A DNA stretch of 64,000 nucleotides, from contig CAVSKO010000002.1 in assembly GCA_963728545.1 (NCBI GenBank), positions 1,116,001 to 1,180,000 of the forward strand. The letters are read 5' to 3'. Position 1 is the first letter of the stretch. Each line of letters opens with the position of its first letter. Origin of the DNA: DASUNP01 sp963728545. GTDB taxonomy: Bacteria > Acidobacteriota > Blastocatellia > UBA7656. Below the pieces are notes generated by a model that made no database searches, was not told the origin of the DNA, and was given only the letters and a program-made list of their open reading frames with translations. Positions 32,667 through 41,794 of the stretch are shown here, piece by piece. The position numbers and the translations under genes are program-made.

Positions 32667-33884
32667 ATGATGAGATTTAAAACAAGAGGACTTTTATACA
32701 CGCTGCTCATATTGGCCGCGATGTTGACGGCCTGCTCCGGCAGCAAGTCTGCGAACGCGAAGGCGGACCATAAAAACGACGAGACGGCGATAGCGGTAGA
32801 AGTGGCGACCGCGCCCGTTCTTGAGCGCAGCACGCGGCGCGGCATCGAAGTTGTCGGCTCGCTTGAGGCCGAGGACGAAGTCACGGTTTCGAGCCAGGCA
32901 TCGGGCAATCTTGAAGAGATCGGCGTAGATGTAGGAACGCCAGTCCGGCGCGGGCAGGCGATTGGTCGTATTGATGAGCGTGAGCTTCGCTTGAAAGTAG
33001 AGCAGGCGGAAGCCGCGCTCCGTCAGGCGGAAGCGCGACTCGGCGTCGTGCCTGGACAAAGGATTGATCCGCAAAAACAGCAAGACGTTATACAGGCGAA
33101 AGCGGGGCTTGAGCGCGCGCGCTATGACTGGACCGCGGCGCAGAAACTTGTCGATCAGGGGGCAATATCAAGGCAGCAGCTCGATGTCTCGCAACGGGCT
33201 TTCGAGCAAGCAGAGGCGCGCTATCAAGCCGCGCTCGAAAACGTGCGCAACCTCGAAGCTGTTCTCGCAGAGAAGCGCGCTTCTCTGGATCTTTCTCGTA
33301 AGCAGTTGAACGATTCGGCAATCCTCTCGCCGCTCACCGGGATTGTGAAAGAGAAGCTTGCCTCGCGCGGCGAATACTTGCAGCCGGGCAAGGCTGTCGC
33401 CACTATAGTTCAGATAAATCCGCTGAGGCTGAGGCTCGAAGTGCCGGAAGCTTTCGCGGCAAGCATCAGCCGGGGCCAGGCCGTCACTCTCAGGGTAGAC
33501 GCCTTCGCCGATCGCGAATTTCACGGCCAGATAAAGCGCATCAATCCTTCGGTTAACGAGAGGAATCGCTCGCTCATTGCCGAGGCCGAGGTGCCCAATG
33601 AGAGCGGGCTGCTGCGTCCGGGCATGTTCGCCCGCGCGCAGGTCGTGTCAAAAACCGAAGGGATGGCGATGATGGTGCCTGAGAGGGCCGTCGTGTCGCT
33701 GGCGGGCGTGAACAAAGTATTTGTGGTCGAAGGAGAGCGGGCCATCGAGCGACAGGTTAAGATCGGCACGCGAGACGGCTCGCTGGTCGAGATACTGGAA
33801 GGCGTTCGCGTCGGGGAACGCGTCATAACAACCAACACCGACAAACTCCACGACGGAATAACGGTATCGGCGGCGGCGAGCTAG
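32667..33884 (+). CDS. RND efflux periplasmic adaptor (membrane fusion protein), lipoprotein
   Basis: The 405-residue protein starts at an ATG pair behind AAGAAGAG. A lipoprotein signal ends at LTAC. The order is biotinyl-lipoyl half-motif (VTVSSQASGNLEEIGVDVGTPVRRGQ), a coiled-coil hairpin (about 105-205, LKVEQAEAALRQAEARL), the second lipoyl half (SPLTGIVKEKLASRGEYLQPGKAV), a beta-barrel domain and a membrane-proximal domain. It links the RND pump encoded 27 bases downstream to an outer-membrane channel. No TolC-type gene lies in the cluster. Confidence 0.94.
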   Translation: MMRFKTRGLLYTLLILAAMLTACSGSKSANAKADHKNDETAIAVEVATAPVLERSTRRGIEVVGSLEAEDEVTVSSQASGNLEEIGVDVGTPVRRGQAIGRIDERELRLKVEQAEAALRQAEARLGVVPGQRIDPQKQQDVIQAKAGLERARYDWTAAQKLVDQGAISRQQLDVSQRAFEQAEARYQAALENVRNLEAVLAEKRASLDLSRKQLNDSAILSPLTGIVKEKLASRGEYLQPGKAVATIVQINPLRLRLEVPEAFAASISRGQAVTLRVDAFADREFHGQIKRINPSVNERNRSLIAEAEVPNESGLLRPGMFARAQVVSKTEGMAMMVPERAVVSLAGVNKVFVVEGERAIERQVKIGTRDGSLVEILEGVRVGERVITTNTDKLHDGITVSAAAS

Positions 33885-33911
33885 GTTTGACCGCGCGCTC
33901 AGGGAATAAAT

Positions 33912-36900
33912 ATGCAGAAGCTAGCTGAAATATGCATCAAGCGGCCCGTCTTTGCGACTATGCTGGGGCTGGCGTTAATCGTCCTCGGCGCTTTTTCTTA
34001 CTTTAGGCTTGGCGTCGATCTTTTTCCGAAGGTCGAGTTTCCGACCGTGACCGTGACGACTGTGCTGCCCGGCGCGTCGCCCGAAGAGATCGAGACAGAG
34101 ATAACCAAGAAGATCGAGGAGGCCGTAAACACCATCGAGGGCATAGACGAAATGCGCTCGGTTTCAGCCGAAGGCGTCTCTCAGGTCTTCATCACGTTCG
34201 TTCTTGAGCGCGGGGTCGGCGACGCCGCTCAGGACGTGCGCGACCGTGTCAATCGAATCCTCCGAGATTTGCCCGAAGACGTGGAGCCTCCTGTCATCGA
34301 CAAGCTCGACGTAGACGCCGCGCCCGTTATGTCCGTAGCCGTGTCGGGCAAGCGAAGCCTCCGCGAGATAACAGAGATTGTTGATAAGCAGATCAAACAG
34401 AGCATCGAATCGCTGCCCGGCGTCGGGCAGGCGCGGTTTATCGGGAACCGCAAGCGCGAGATACAGGTTTATCTCGACCCTAAAAAGCTGCCCGCTTATA
34501 ACCTGACCATCGATCAGATTCGCCTGGCGCTCGCGTCGCAGAACGTCGAAATTCCCGGCGGGCGAATTGACCAGGGGCCGAAAGAGCTTACCTTGCGCAC
34601 GCTAGGGCGCGTAGACCGCGTAGAAGAGTTCAACGATTTGATACTGACAAACATCGGGAGCGCGCCCGTTCGCGTCCGCGATGTCGGTTACGTCGAAGAC
34701 GGCGTAGAAGAGCCGCGCACGATTGCGCGACTCGACGGCGAGCAGGCCGTCGTGCTCGAAATACGAAAACAGTCCGGCACCAACACGGTCGAAGTTGTCG
34801 ATGCGATCAAACAGCGGCTCGAACAGATAAAGCCGACCCTTCCGCCGGATTTCCGCACACAGGTAGTGCGCGACCAGTCTACGTTCATCAAAGGTTCATT
34901 TCACGCGATCCAGGAACATCTGCTCCTGGGCGCGCTGCTTGCTGCGCTCGTAGTGTGGGTCTTCATACGCGATCTGCGCTCTACGATCATTTCCAGCATA
35001 GCGATTCCGACGTCGATCATCGCCTCTTACGCGCTGATGTATTACATGGATCTGACGTTGAACAACATCACCATGCTCGCGCTGGTGTTGTGCGTAGGCA
35101 TAGTCATCGACGATGCGATAGTTGTTTTAGAGAACATCTATCATTTCATGGAAGATAAAGGCATGCCGCCGCTTGAAGCTGCGCGCGAAGCCACGCGTGA
35201 CGTCGGCCTGGCCGTTATGGCTACGACATTCTCGCTCGTTATCATCTTCCTGCCGCTCGCATTCATGTCAGGCGTGGTCGGGCGGTTTATGGGCGGCTTC
35301 GGGTGGACCGCCGCCTTCGCAATACTGGTGTCGCTCTTCGTCAGCTTCACGCTCACGCCCATGCTCTCTTCCCGATTCTTGAAGGTGAAGAAGTCGGGCA
35401 AAAGTTCGAAAGAGTCTCGTTTATATAGATACATTGACGGCCCATACACCTGGATGCTGAAGTGGTCGCTGGCGCATCGCGGGCTAGTAGTCGCGGTGGC
35501 GTTCCTGGTGATGATCTCCTCTTTCTGGCTTTTCAAATGGATCGGCAAAGACTTTCTCCCCGAAGACGACCAGGCGCAGATGGAAGTCACGCTTCGCTTG
35601 CCCGAAGGGACCGCGCTTGATGAAACGGACAAGCTGGTTCAGGAAGTTTCAAACAGGATGAAGAAAGACCTCCCTGCGGGCGTCATCGATCACATCCTGA
35701 CCACAGTAGGCGGCGACCAGCAGCAGAGGGTCAATCGCGCATCGATCTTCTTCGAGCTGGTTCCTATGGATGAGCGTGAGCACTCGCAGCAAGAGCTGAT
35801 GCAGATAGCGCGCGGATGGCTCGGTCAATACAAAGACGTTCATCCGGCGGTGCAGATTCCCTCGGCCATTTCAGGCGGCGGATTTGCTAACGCCGACGTT
35901 GTCTATATCATACGCGGGCCGGACCTTGCGAAGCTTCGCGATTACTCCGCCAAAGTCACGGATATCTTGCGCAACACTCCGGGCGCAGTCGACGTTGACA
36001 CGACGCTTGAAGAGGGCAAGCCCGAAGTGCGCGTCAACATAAATCGGGATAAAGCCGCCGACCTCGGCGTATCTGTAGGCTCTATCGCAAGCGGACTTCG
36101 CACGATGGTTGGCGGGGAGGTTGTTTCGTCTTACCGGAGCGGCGAAGATCGCTACGACGTGCGGCTTCGCGTGGATCGTAATTCGAGAAGCGATGCCACA
36201 GAGATATCGCAGCTTTACGTGGCGTCGACCAAGGTGAACAACGTCAGGATCGATAATGTCGTGTCTCTCGACGAAGGCATAGGGCCCGCGCAGATCGACC
36301 GCTACAACCGGCAGCGACAGGTCATCATAACGACTAACGTAGCTCGCAATCATGCGGCCTCCGAAGTGATGGCGAGCCTCATGGCGCAAATTCCTTCTGT
36401 AGGTCTGGACCCGGCCTATGACGCTGCGTTCAGTGGCCGTTCGCGCGAGATGGGGCGCGCAGCCGGCGGGTTCCTCGCGGCATTCGGGCTTTCACTTTTG
36501 ATGATGTACATGATTTTGGCGGCGCAATTTGAAAGCTTCATTCACCCGGTTACGATACTGTTGAGCCTGCCGCTGTCGATACCGTTTGCGCTGATCTCGC
36601 TGCTCGGCACCGGAACAAACTTTTCTATCATCTACTCTTCGATAGGCGTGTTGATGCTTTTCGGAATCGTAAAGAAGAATTCGATTCTTCAAATCGATCA
36701 CGCGAACAACCTGAGAAGAGATCACGGACTGGGCACTTATGACGCGATAATGCAGGCGTGCCGCGACCGCATGCGCCCGATCCTCATGACTACGTTTGCG
36801 CTCGTCGCCGGAATGATACCGATGGCGTTCGGGACGGGAGCCGGGTCAGGGTCGCGCCGCTCGGTCGCGATTATGATTATCGGGGGCCAGTCGCTTTGTC

Positions 36901-37064
36901 TCTTGCTCACGCTGCTAGTCACTCCCGTAGCGTATTCGCTGTTTGACGACGCCGCGACTTCCCCGCTGTGGGGCCGTGTGGCGGGCGGTATGAGAGGGTC
37001 GCTGCAATGGGCCAGGCGCAAAGTCGCTTCGGCCACATCGATGTTTCTAGGCCTTTTCAGATAA
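33912..37064 (+). CDS. RND-family efflux pump, inner-membrane permease
   Basis: The 1050-residue protein is full length for the AcrB/HAE1 class. It starts with the usual KRPVFATMLGLALIVLGAFSY helix, has two porter regions, the proton-relay Asp residues in LCVGIVIDDAIVVLENI on helix 4, and repeats of 6 helices in each half (GQSLCLLLTLLVTPVAYSLFD near the end). It exports drugs, solvents or other amphiphiles by proton exchange. In helix 10 the usual relay Lys appears in FGIVKKNSIL. It is the last gene of the TetR-adaptor-pump operon. Confidence 0.95.
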   Translation: MQKLAEICIKRPVFATMLGLALIVLGAFSYFRLGVDLFPKVEFPTVTVTTVLPGASPEEIETEITKKIEEAVNTIEGIDEMRSVSAEGVSQVFITFVLERGVGDAAQDVRDRVNRILRDLPEDVEPPVIDKLDVDAAPVMSVAVSGKRSLREITEIVDKQIKQSIESLPGVGQARFIGNRKREIQVYLDPKKLPAYNLTIDQIRLALASQNVEIPGGRIDQGPKELTLRTLGRVDRVEEFNDLILTNIGSAPVRVRDVGYVEDGVEEPRTIARLDGEQAVVLEIRKQSGTNTVEVVDAIKQRLEQIKPTLPPDFRTQVVRDQSTFIKGSFHAIQEHLLLGALLAALVVWVFIRDLRSTIISSIAIPTSIIASYALMYYMDLTLNNITMLALVLCVGIVIDDAIVVLENIYHFMEDKGMPPLEAAREATRDVGLAVMATTFSLVIIFLPLAFMSGVVGRFMGGFGWTAAFAILVSLFVSFTLTPMLSSRFLKVKKSGKSSKESRLYRYIDGPYTWMLKWSLAHRGLVVAVAFLVMISSFWLFKWIGKDFLPEDDQAQMEVTLRLPEGTALDETDKLVQEVSNRMKKDLPAGVIDHILTTVGGDQQQRVNRASIFFELVPMDEREHSQQELMQIARGWLGQYKDVHPAVQIPSAISGGGFANADVVYIIRGPDLAKLRDYSAKVTDILRNTPGAVDVDTTLEEGKPEVRVNINRDKAADLGVSVGSIASGLRTMVGGEVVSSYRSGEDRYDVRLRVDRNSRSDATEISQLYVASTKVNNVRIDNVVSLDEGIGPAQIDRYNRQRQVIITTNVARNHAASEVMASLMAQIPSVGLDPAYDAAFSGRSREMGRAAGGFLAAFGLSLLMMYMILAAQFESFIHPVTILLSLPLSIPFALISLLGTGTNFSIIYSSIGVLMLFGIVKKNSILQIDHANNLRRDHGLGTYDAIMQACRDRMRPILMTTFALVAGMIPMAFGTGAGSGSRRSVAIMIIGGQSLCLLLTLLVTPVAYSLFDDAATSPLWGRVAGGMRGSLQWARRKVASATSMFLGLFR

Positions 37065-37099
37065 AGGGGTCGCGAAGTAGGGCAAGGTAATTCGGAGCG

Positions 37100-37837
37100 T
37101 CAGGAAGTGAATCGACCGCCGCGACGGTTCTTGAGTATCTCGCGGTAGTCGTCGCCTTCGATGGGGATTAGCCTGCACATCTCGTGCAAACGTGAGCGGA
37201 GCCGCACACCTACTCTATCCGTCAGCGTTTCGTCGTAAGACGAGCCGATTGGAATGTCGAGGTAGTTCGAAGTAAAGATCGTGACTTTCTTTTCGTTATA
37301 TCGCTTGTTGATTATGTGCGTGATAGTCTCTTGAACCCACTCGGTAGGCTTGCTCGCGCCCAGCTCGTCAAGCACCAGGACTTCGGATTCAAATATAGGC
37401 GAGAGAATTTTAAGCTCGGATGTGTGCGTGTTCGGGTTATAACTGTCTTGAATCTCTTTCAATAGATCGCGGAAGTCGTAAAACAGACCGGCGATTCCCT
37501 TGTTTATAAGCTCCCTGAGCGCCGACACGGCCAGGTGAGTCTTTCCAACGCCGCAACTCCCCAGGTAGAGCAATCCGACATCGACCAGGGGATACTCTTC
37601 TACAAACCTTCTTGTGTTCATCAGAGCGCGCTGCAGCGACATCATCAGAGGCTCGAAGTTATCAAAAGCGCAATGCGAAAACCGTTTAGGTATTCTTGCT
37701 TGAGCGAGAAGGATGTCTGTGCGGGCAGCTTTCTTACACTGGCAGGGGCGGACGCCTCTGCTTTCGACATATTCCCAGCCGGTCCCACCACAATTCGGGC
37801 AAGGAGCAAGCTTAGGGTTTGCTGACTCTGCTAACAT
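37100..37837 (-). CDS. DnaC/IstB-like AAA ATPase with zinc ribbon
   Basis: The 245-residue protein begins with a CPNCGGTGW...CQC zinc ribbon (about residues 13-34). It continues with a DnaC/DnaI-type AAA module: Walker A GSCGVGKTHLAV, Walker B EVLVLDELGA, sensor FTSNYLD and an arginine finger in RLRSRLHEM. Such proteins load the replicative helicase; IstB proteins use the same fold in IS21 transposition. No istA or inverted repeats are nearby, so a chromosomal DnaC/DnaI-like role is favoured. It lies 149 bases downstream of ruvA on the same strand. Confidence 0.85.
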   Translation of the reverse strand: MLAESANPKLAPCPNCGGTGWEYVESRGVRPCQCKKAARTDILLAQARIPKRFSHCAFDNFEPLMMSLQRALMNTRRFVEEYPLVDVGLLYLGSCGVGKTHLAVSALRELINKGIAGLFYDFRDLLKEIQDSYNPNTHTSELKILSPIFESEVLVLDELGASKPTEWVQETITHIINKRYNEKKVTIFTSNYLDIPIGSSYDETLTDRVGVRLRSRLHEMCRLIPIEGDDYREILKNRRGGRFTS

Positions 37838-37986
37838 TCTCTACTTCCTGTTACTGCTTTTGGGGCCGCCTTGGGTGGGGCCGGTGACCTCGAACGGGTG
37901 CGATTATAGGGAAGCTCTCTTGAAATTGCAATCATAAAGCGACCTCGGCGCGACAAATAAATATTATAAATTTGCGCCGCGCTTTT

Positions 37987-38595
37987 TCAGCGCGAAAGTC
38001 GCTTGAGCGAGCGCTTAAGCACGGCTTCAATAGACCGGTCGCCGTCTTCTCTGATAGCGGTTGAAACGGCCCGCTCGGCTTGCGGTTTCGGGTATCCGAG
38101 CGCCATCAACGCGGCTACCGTGTCGTCTTTAACATCCGCTTCTGTGGTGAACGCCTGGCTCGCTGCTCCGTATTCCGCATCATCAAAAGATATGGCGGCC
38201 AGCTTGTCGCGCAGTTCCACGACAACGCGCTCGGCAGTCTTTCGGCCAACGCCCGGTATCGCCGTCAGCCTCAACACATCATTGTTTCTTATAGCGGGGA
38301 TCAGCTCGACCGCAGGCATGCCTGAAAGCATCGTGATGGCGAGCTTCGGCCCGATACCGCTCACGCTCGTAAGGCGCAAGAAAAGCTCCTTTTCGCGCGT
38401 GGTATGAAAGCCAAATAGTTGCAGCGCGTCTTCCCTGACATGCGTGTGAATCTTCAGCGAAACATCTGCGCCAGGTTCGCCAAGCTCATAAAAGGTCGAT
38501 AGCGGAACGGTCACTTCATAGCCCACGCCGCCGACATCTATGACAACTGAATTCGGTAATTTGAGGATGAGTTTGCCGTATAGTTGCGCGATCAA
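37987..38595 (-). CDS. ruvA: Holliday junction branch-migration protein RuvA
   Basis: The start is a TTG at 38595 (read as MIAQLYGKL) behind AAAGGG; the frame is open to 38628. The 202-residue protein has the OB-fold (VVIDVGGVGYEVTVP, HVREDALQLFGF), two helix-hairpin-helix motifs (LTSVSGIGPKLAITMLSG and LTAIPGVGRKTAERVVVEL) and the C-terminal UBA-like domain III (ALMALGYPKPQAERAV). RuvA tetramers hold the four-way junction for RuvB. Neither ruvB nor ruvC is adjacent. Confidence 0.94.
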   Translation of the reverse strand: MIAQLYGKLILKLPNSVVIDVGGVGYEVTVPLSTFYELGEPGADVSLKIHTHVREDALQLFGFHTTREKELFLRLTSVSGIGPKLAITMLSGMPAVELIPAIRNNDVLRLTAIPGVGRKTAERVVVELRDKLAAISFDDAEYGAASQAFTTEADVKDDTVAALMALGYPKPQAERAVSTAIREDGDRSIEAVLKRSLKRLSR

Positions 38596-38675
38596 GTCAC
38601 AGCCCTTTCTGTCTTTCAGTTTAAGCAACGCGTCGCAACACTGTCAACGTTGCCGCTTTCGAAAGTTACCGGATT

Positions 38676-38797
38676 TCACCGCAGAGACACAGAGAGCACA
38701 GGATGGCCGATGATGTGCTTCGCACGCGGCGGGGGCGCAGAGAAAACCAACGTCTGCTCTGCGCCCGCTCTGTGCTCTCTGTGTCTCTGCGGCGGTG
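38676..38797. mobile_element. Palindromic element, family B, copy 2
   Basis: TCACCGCAGAGACACAGAGAG (from 38676) and its complement near 38775-38797 form the ends, the right one with a 3-base insertion (GGC). An inner GGGCGCAGAG/CTCTGCGCCC stem is kept, with about 33 extra bases compared with the copy at 28948-29036. It lies between ruvA and the hydrolase gene and contributes spurious coding sequence upstream of the latter. Confidence 0.78.
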
Positions 38798-38952
38798 AGA
38801 TAGATTTTGCTTTCCATCGTCTCTATGTGCCAATGACGGGCATGAGAAGAACTATTGCAAAATCGAAGGGCTGGGTTATACTGGACGCTGTAATCGGACA
38901 TTTTTCTGCCTGTGCCCCTTCAACGCAACCCGGCCCCGCGCGGTTTACAATT

Positions 38953-39960
38953 ATGATCATTTCAAAGAAGAAGCGTGTCACGCTCAAGCGTGTGCTTTGG
39001 GCTTTCATTCCTGCGGTCCTTGTCCTTAGTGTCGGAGTAGTGGCGCTAGATTTTTATGCTATCCACCGCCTATCCCATCCTCAGCGCACACAGCTTTATG
39101 GGTCGCCGCGCGATTTTCAGATCATACTGCAAAAGCCCATGTGGTCGGACGAGAAGTGGAAAAACTCCGACTCCACGGAATCCGTAGGGTGGTTCTTGAG
39201 CCAGGGACGCCCGGCTCCTTCCGTAGTTCTGAGCCACGGTTACGCTTCGAATCGTTCGGAGCTGCTCACGTTGAGCTTCGAATTGTGGAAGTCAGGCTAT
39301 CACGTCCTGGTCTATGATCTGCGCGGCCACGGCGAAAGCCCCGTCACATGGTCAGGGCTGGGAACCTATGAAACGGATGATGTGCTGTCCGCAATCAAAT
39401 TCCTGAAATCACGAAAGAACGATAAAGGACAGGACCTTTTTGATGGCCGCGTCGGCCTTTATGGCGTAGACGTGGGCGGGTATGTTTCACTGGTCGCTTC
39501 TTCGCAGGACCCTTCAATCAAAGCCGTCGCCGTAGACTCGGTCTACCCTGATGTCAATCGCTTTATCAACCATCGCCTGAAGTCTCTCATAGGCTCAAAC
39601 GACTGGGCGGCTAGCCTTCTGGATTCTTCGCTAGCCAACAACTTGAGCGAGGTTGCTATGCAGGTTTATCTCTTGAGGCGCGAAGAGACTGCCCCGGCGG
39701 TCGAAGCTGTAGGCGCTTCATCCGGCAAGCGATTCCTTTTTATCACGGGCAAGGATAACGGCAGGCTGGACGGTATGACCCGCGAAGTCCAGGCGCAGAC
39801 AAAAGATCAAAATGAGCTGGTCGAGTTAGAGCATACCCGTACGCAGAGACTTTATGATGAGGATTCTTCTACTTACGACGCCAGAGTGGTGGCTTTCTTC
39901 AACGCGGCCATGCCGACCTCGAATGAAAAGCCAGGCGTCGCAAAGAAGCCGAAAAAATGA
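38953..39960 (+). CDS. Alpha/beta hydrolase-fold membrane-anchored protein, nucleophile Ser replaced
   Basis: The ATG at 38953 is preferred: upstream in-frame sequence is a palindromic repeat. The 335-residue product has an N-terminal anchor or signal (VLWAFIPAVLVLSVGVVALDFYA) and an alpha/beta hydrolase domain with the oxyanion loop SHGYASNRSEL and DLRGHGESP. The nucleophile elbow reads YGVDVGGY where G-x-S-x-G is expected, so Asp stands at the serine position. Candidate acid and His remain (TGKDNGRLDG, ELEHTRT). It is either an Asp-nucleophile enzyme or a non-catalytic member. Confidence 0.75.
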   Translation: MIISKKKRVTLKRVLWAFIPAVLVLSVGVVALDFYAIHRLSHPQRTQLYGSPRDFQIILQKPMWSDEKWKNSDSTESVGWFLSQGRPAPSVVLSHGYASNRSELLTLSFELWKSGYHVLVYDLRGHGESPVTWSGLGTYETDDVLSAIKFLKSRKNDKGQDLFDGRVGLYGVDVGGYVSLVASSQDPSIKAVAVDSVYPDVNRFINHRLKSLIGSNDWAASLLDSSLANNLSEVAMQVYLLRREETAPAVEAVGASSGKRFLFITGKDNGRLDGMTREVQAQTKDQNELVELEHTRTQRLYDEDSSTYDARVVAFFNAAMPTSNEKPGVAKKPKK

Positions 39961-39998
39961 GCCGTAGGACCGCAGGCTGATTCATCAAATATCGGCGC

Positions 39999-41744
39999 TC
40001 ATTCTTTCAACGTTATTCTGATTGCCCGCGCGTTTCTCTGCGATGCGATAAGCTCTGTTGCGAGCCTGGGGTCGCTCTCAAGGTCTGCTACCCAGTTTGA
40101 AGTTGTAAATACGACGATGCTCGATTCGGTTTCCAAGACCTCGACCAGCTTATCCGTATGAAGCGCATTTAACAAAGTCCCGTTTCCGACTCCGCACACC
40201 ACCCGGCCATCCGCGTAAAAAACGGGCGCGAACTCTTTCATAAGAAAAAAAGCGATTCGCTCTCTCGGCTTGAGCGCCGCAGCCGCCTGCCTGGAAAGCG
40301 TCCTCCGGCTCTCGGTTTCATTCAAGACCGGGAACAGCAGTAAGACCGCTCCAACGATAACGCTCATCACCGTCGCCGTCGCGCCGATCAAGAATCCTCT
40401 GCTTTTTCGAGTTACGAGCAAAGCAGCGGCGACTAAAGCAGCCAGGAGCGGCATCCATAATAGCACTCGGCGCGGCCCCGTAATGTCTATCGATAGGCGA
40501 CCGGCATAGTTTATAAACGCGACTCCGATTGCCATGAGCAGAAGGGACGTAATCCATGCGGCAATCGTATGCGCGCGAGTGCGTTGTCTTAAGAACTGCT
40601 CGACTTCGACGCCGATGATTATAGCGAGCGCCGGGAAGACCGGCAGAAGATAGCCCGGCAGCTTTGAGACGGAGAATGAAAAGAAGAGGAGCGGGAGCGT
40701 GAACCATATCCAGGCAAGCGTCAGTAGCGAATCGCGATTGCTCGCTCGCGGCCTCAGCTTTCTGAGCCGCAACACGGCAGGCGCCAGGAAAAATGTCCAG
40801 GGCATAGTACCGGCAAGCGTGACGATCAAGTAGAAATAGATCGGCTGGGGGTGGCTGTGCCGGTTCGTGAGGTATCGCTCGAAATGATGTTCAAGAAAAA
40901 ATTTATCAACGAACGCCGAGCCGTGCTTTAGCCAGACCGGGACGTACCAAATCGCGGCCACGATAACGCAAATGATGAGCGCGACGAGCAGTCCCCGCAA
41001 ATTGGCAGCATCGTACTTCCGCATTATTAAGAGAAATACCCCAAGAATGCCGATGACAAGAACGATGCCTACCAATCCTTTTGCGAGAACGGCCAATCCC
41101 AGAAACGCGCCGCACAACAACCAGTATTTGATGCGGGCGCGACCGTCTGCTGTGATCGCAGCAAGATAACCGAAGATGATTGAAATGCTCATCGTGGCGG
41201 CAAGAAATGTGTCGGGAGTCACGATTCTTGCAAACGCGATGAGCATTCCCATCGTCAGCATTACGATTGAAACTGCAATCGCAACTCGCTCCGAGAACAC
41301 GCGGCGAATCACAAAGAAAAGTGCGATAACTGTCATCATCGCGGCTAAGGCTGAAGGGAAGCGCGCCGCGAATTCATTTACTCCAAAGACGTGATACGCC
41401 CCGGCCGACATCCAGTACTGGAGCACAGGCTTTTCGAACCAGACGCATCCGGCCAGTCGCGGCGAGATATAGTCTCCGGTCGCGACCATCTCGCGGGGGA
41501 CTTCTGCGTAGCGCGGCTCATCCGGCCCGATCAGCGCCAGGTTTCCCAAGCCGAAAAAAAATGTGATTGCGGCAATCAAAAGCAGGAAGGCCCAGACGGC
41601 AAGCCTGCGCTTGGCAGTACCGTCGGGCTGCTCTATTATCTCTTCTTTGTCGCCGTCTTCAGTCCGTTGCTCTTTTGCGGATGTGCGAGCGAAATACGAT
41701 GGGGATAACCTTGCGAGCGTCCAGAGCATTAGAGAAGTAAACAT
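39999..41744 (-). CDS. ArnT/PMT-like lipid-linked glycosyltransferase
   Basis: The 581-residue membrane protein has about eleven to twelve helices. The first periplasmic loop carries the catalytic-site pattern GPDEPRYAEVPREMVATGD, followed by WFEKPVLQYW, both typical of the ArnT/GT83 family, which moves sugars from polyprenyl-phosphate to lipid A or proteins. A C-terminal soluble domain follows the last helix at about 480. The N-terminus has an extra hydrophilic 45 residues (AKEQRTEDGDKEEI). It is divergent from the Gfo/Idh gene by 50 bases. Whether the acceptor is lipid A is not shown. Confidence 0.85.
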   Translation of the reverse strand: MFTSLMLWTLARLSPSYFARTSAKEQRTEDGDKEEIIEQPDGTAKRRLAVWAFLLLIAAITFFFGLGNLALIGPDEPRYAEVPREMVATGDYISPRLAGCVWFEKPVLQYWMSAGAYHVFGVNEFAARFPSALAAMMTVIALFFVIRRVFSERVAIAVSIVMLTMGMLIAFARIVTPDTFLAATMSISIIFGYLAAITADGRARIKYWLLCGAFLGLAVLAKGLVGIVLVIGILGVFLLIMRKYDAANLRGLLVALIICVIVAAIWYVPVWLKHGSAFVDKFFLEHHFERYLTNRHSHPQPIYFYLIVTLAGTMPWTFFLAPAVLRLRKLRPRASNRDSLLTLAWIWFTLPLLFFSFSVSKLPGYLLPVFPALAIIIGVEVEQFLRQRTRAHTIAAWITSLLLMAIGVAFINYAGRLSIDITGPRRVLLWMPLLAALVAAALLVTRKSRGFLIGATATVMSVIVGAVLLLFPVLNETESRRTLSRQAAAALKPRERIAFFLMKEFAPVFYADGRVVCGVGNGTLLNALHTDKLVEVLETESSIVVFTTSNWVADLESDPRLATELIASQRNARAIRITLKE

Positions 41745-41794
41745 ATAACGGGCGGTCGGGGGTCGGCAACAGCAAAACCGAGGAGCAAGCTTTT

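Noticed and set aside
37100..37837. DnaC-like gene considered as istB of an IS21 element
   Set aside because: There is no istA, no terminal inverted repeats, and the gene has an N-terminal zinc ribbon.
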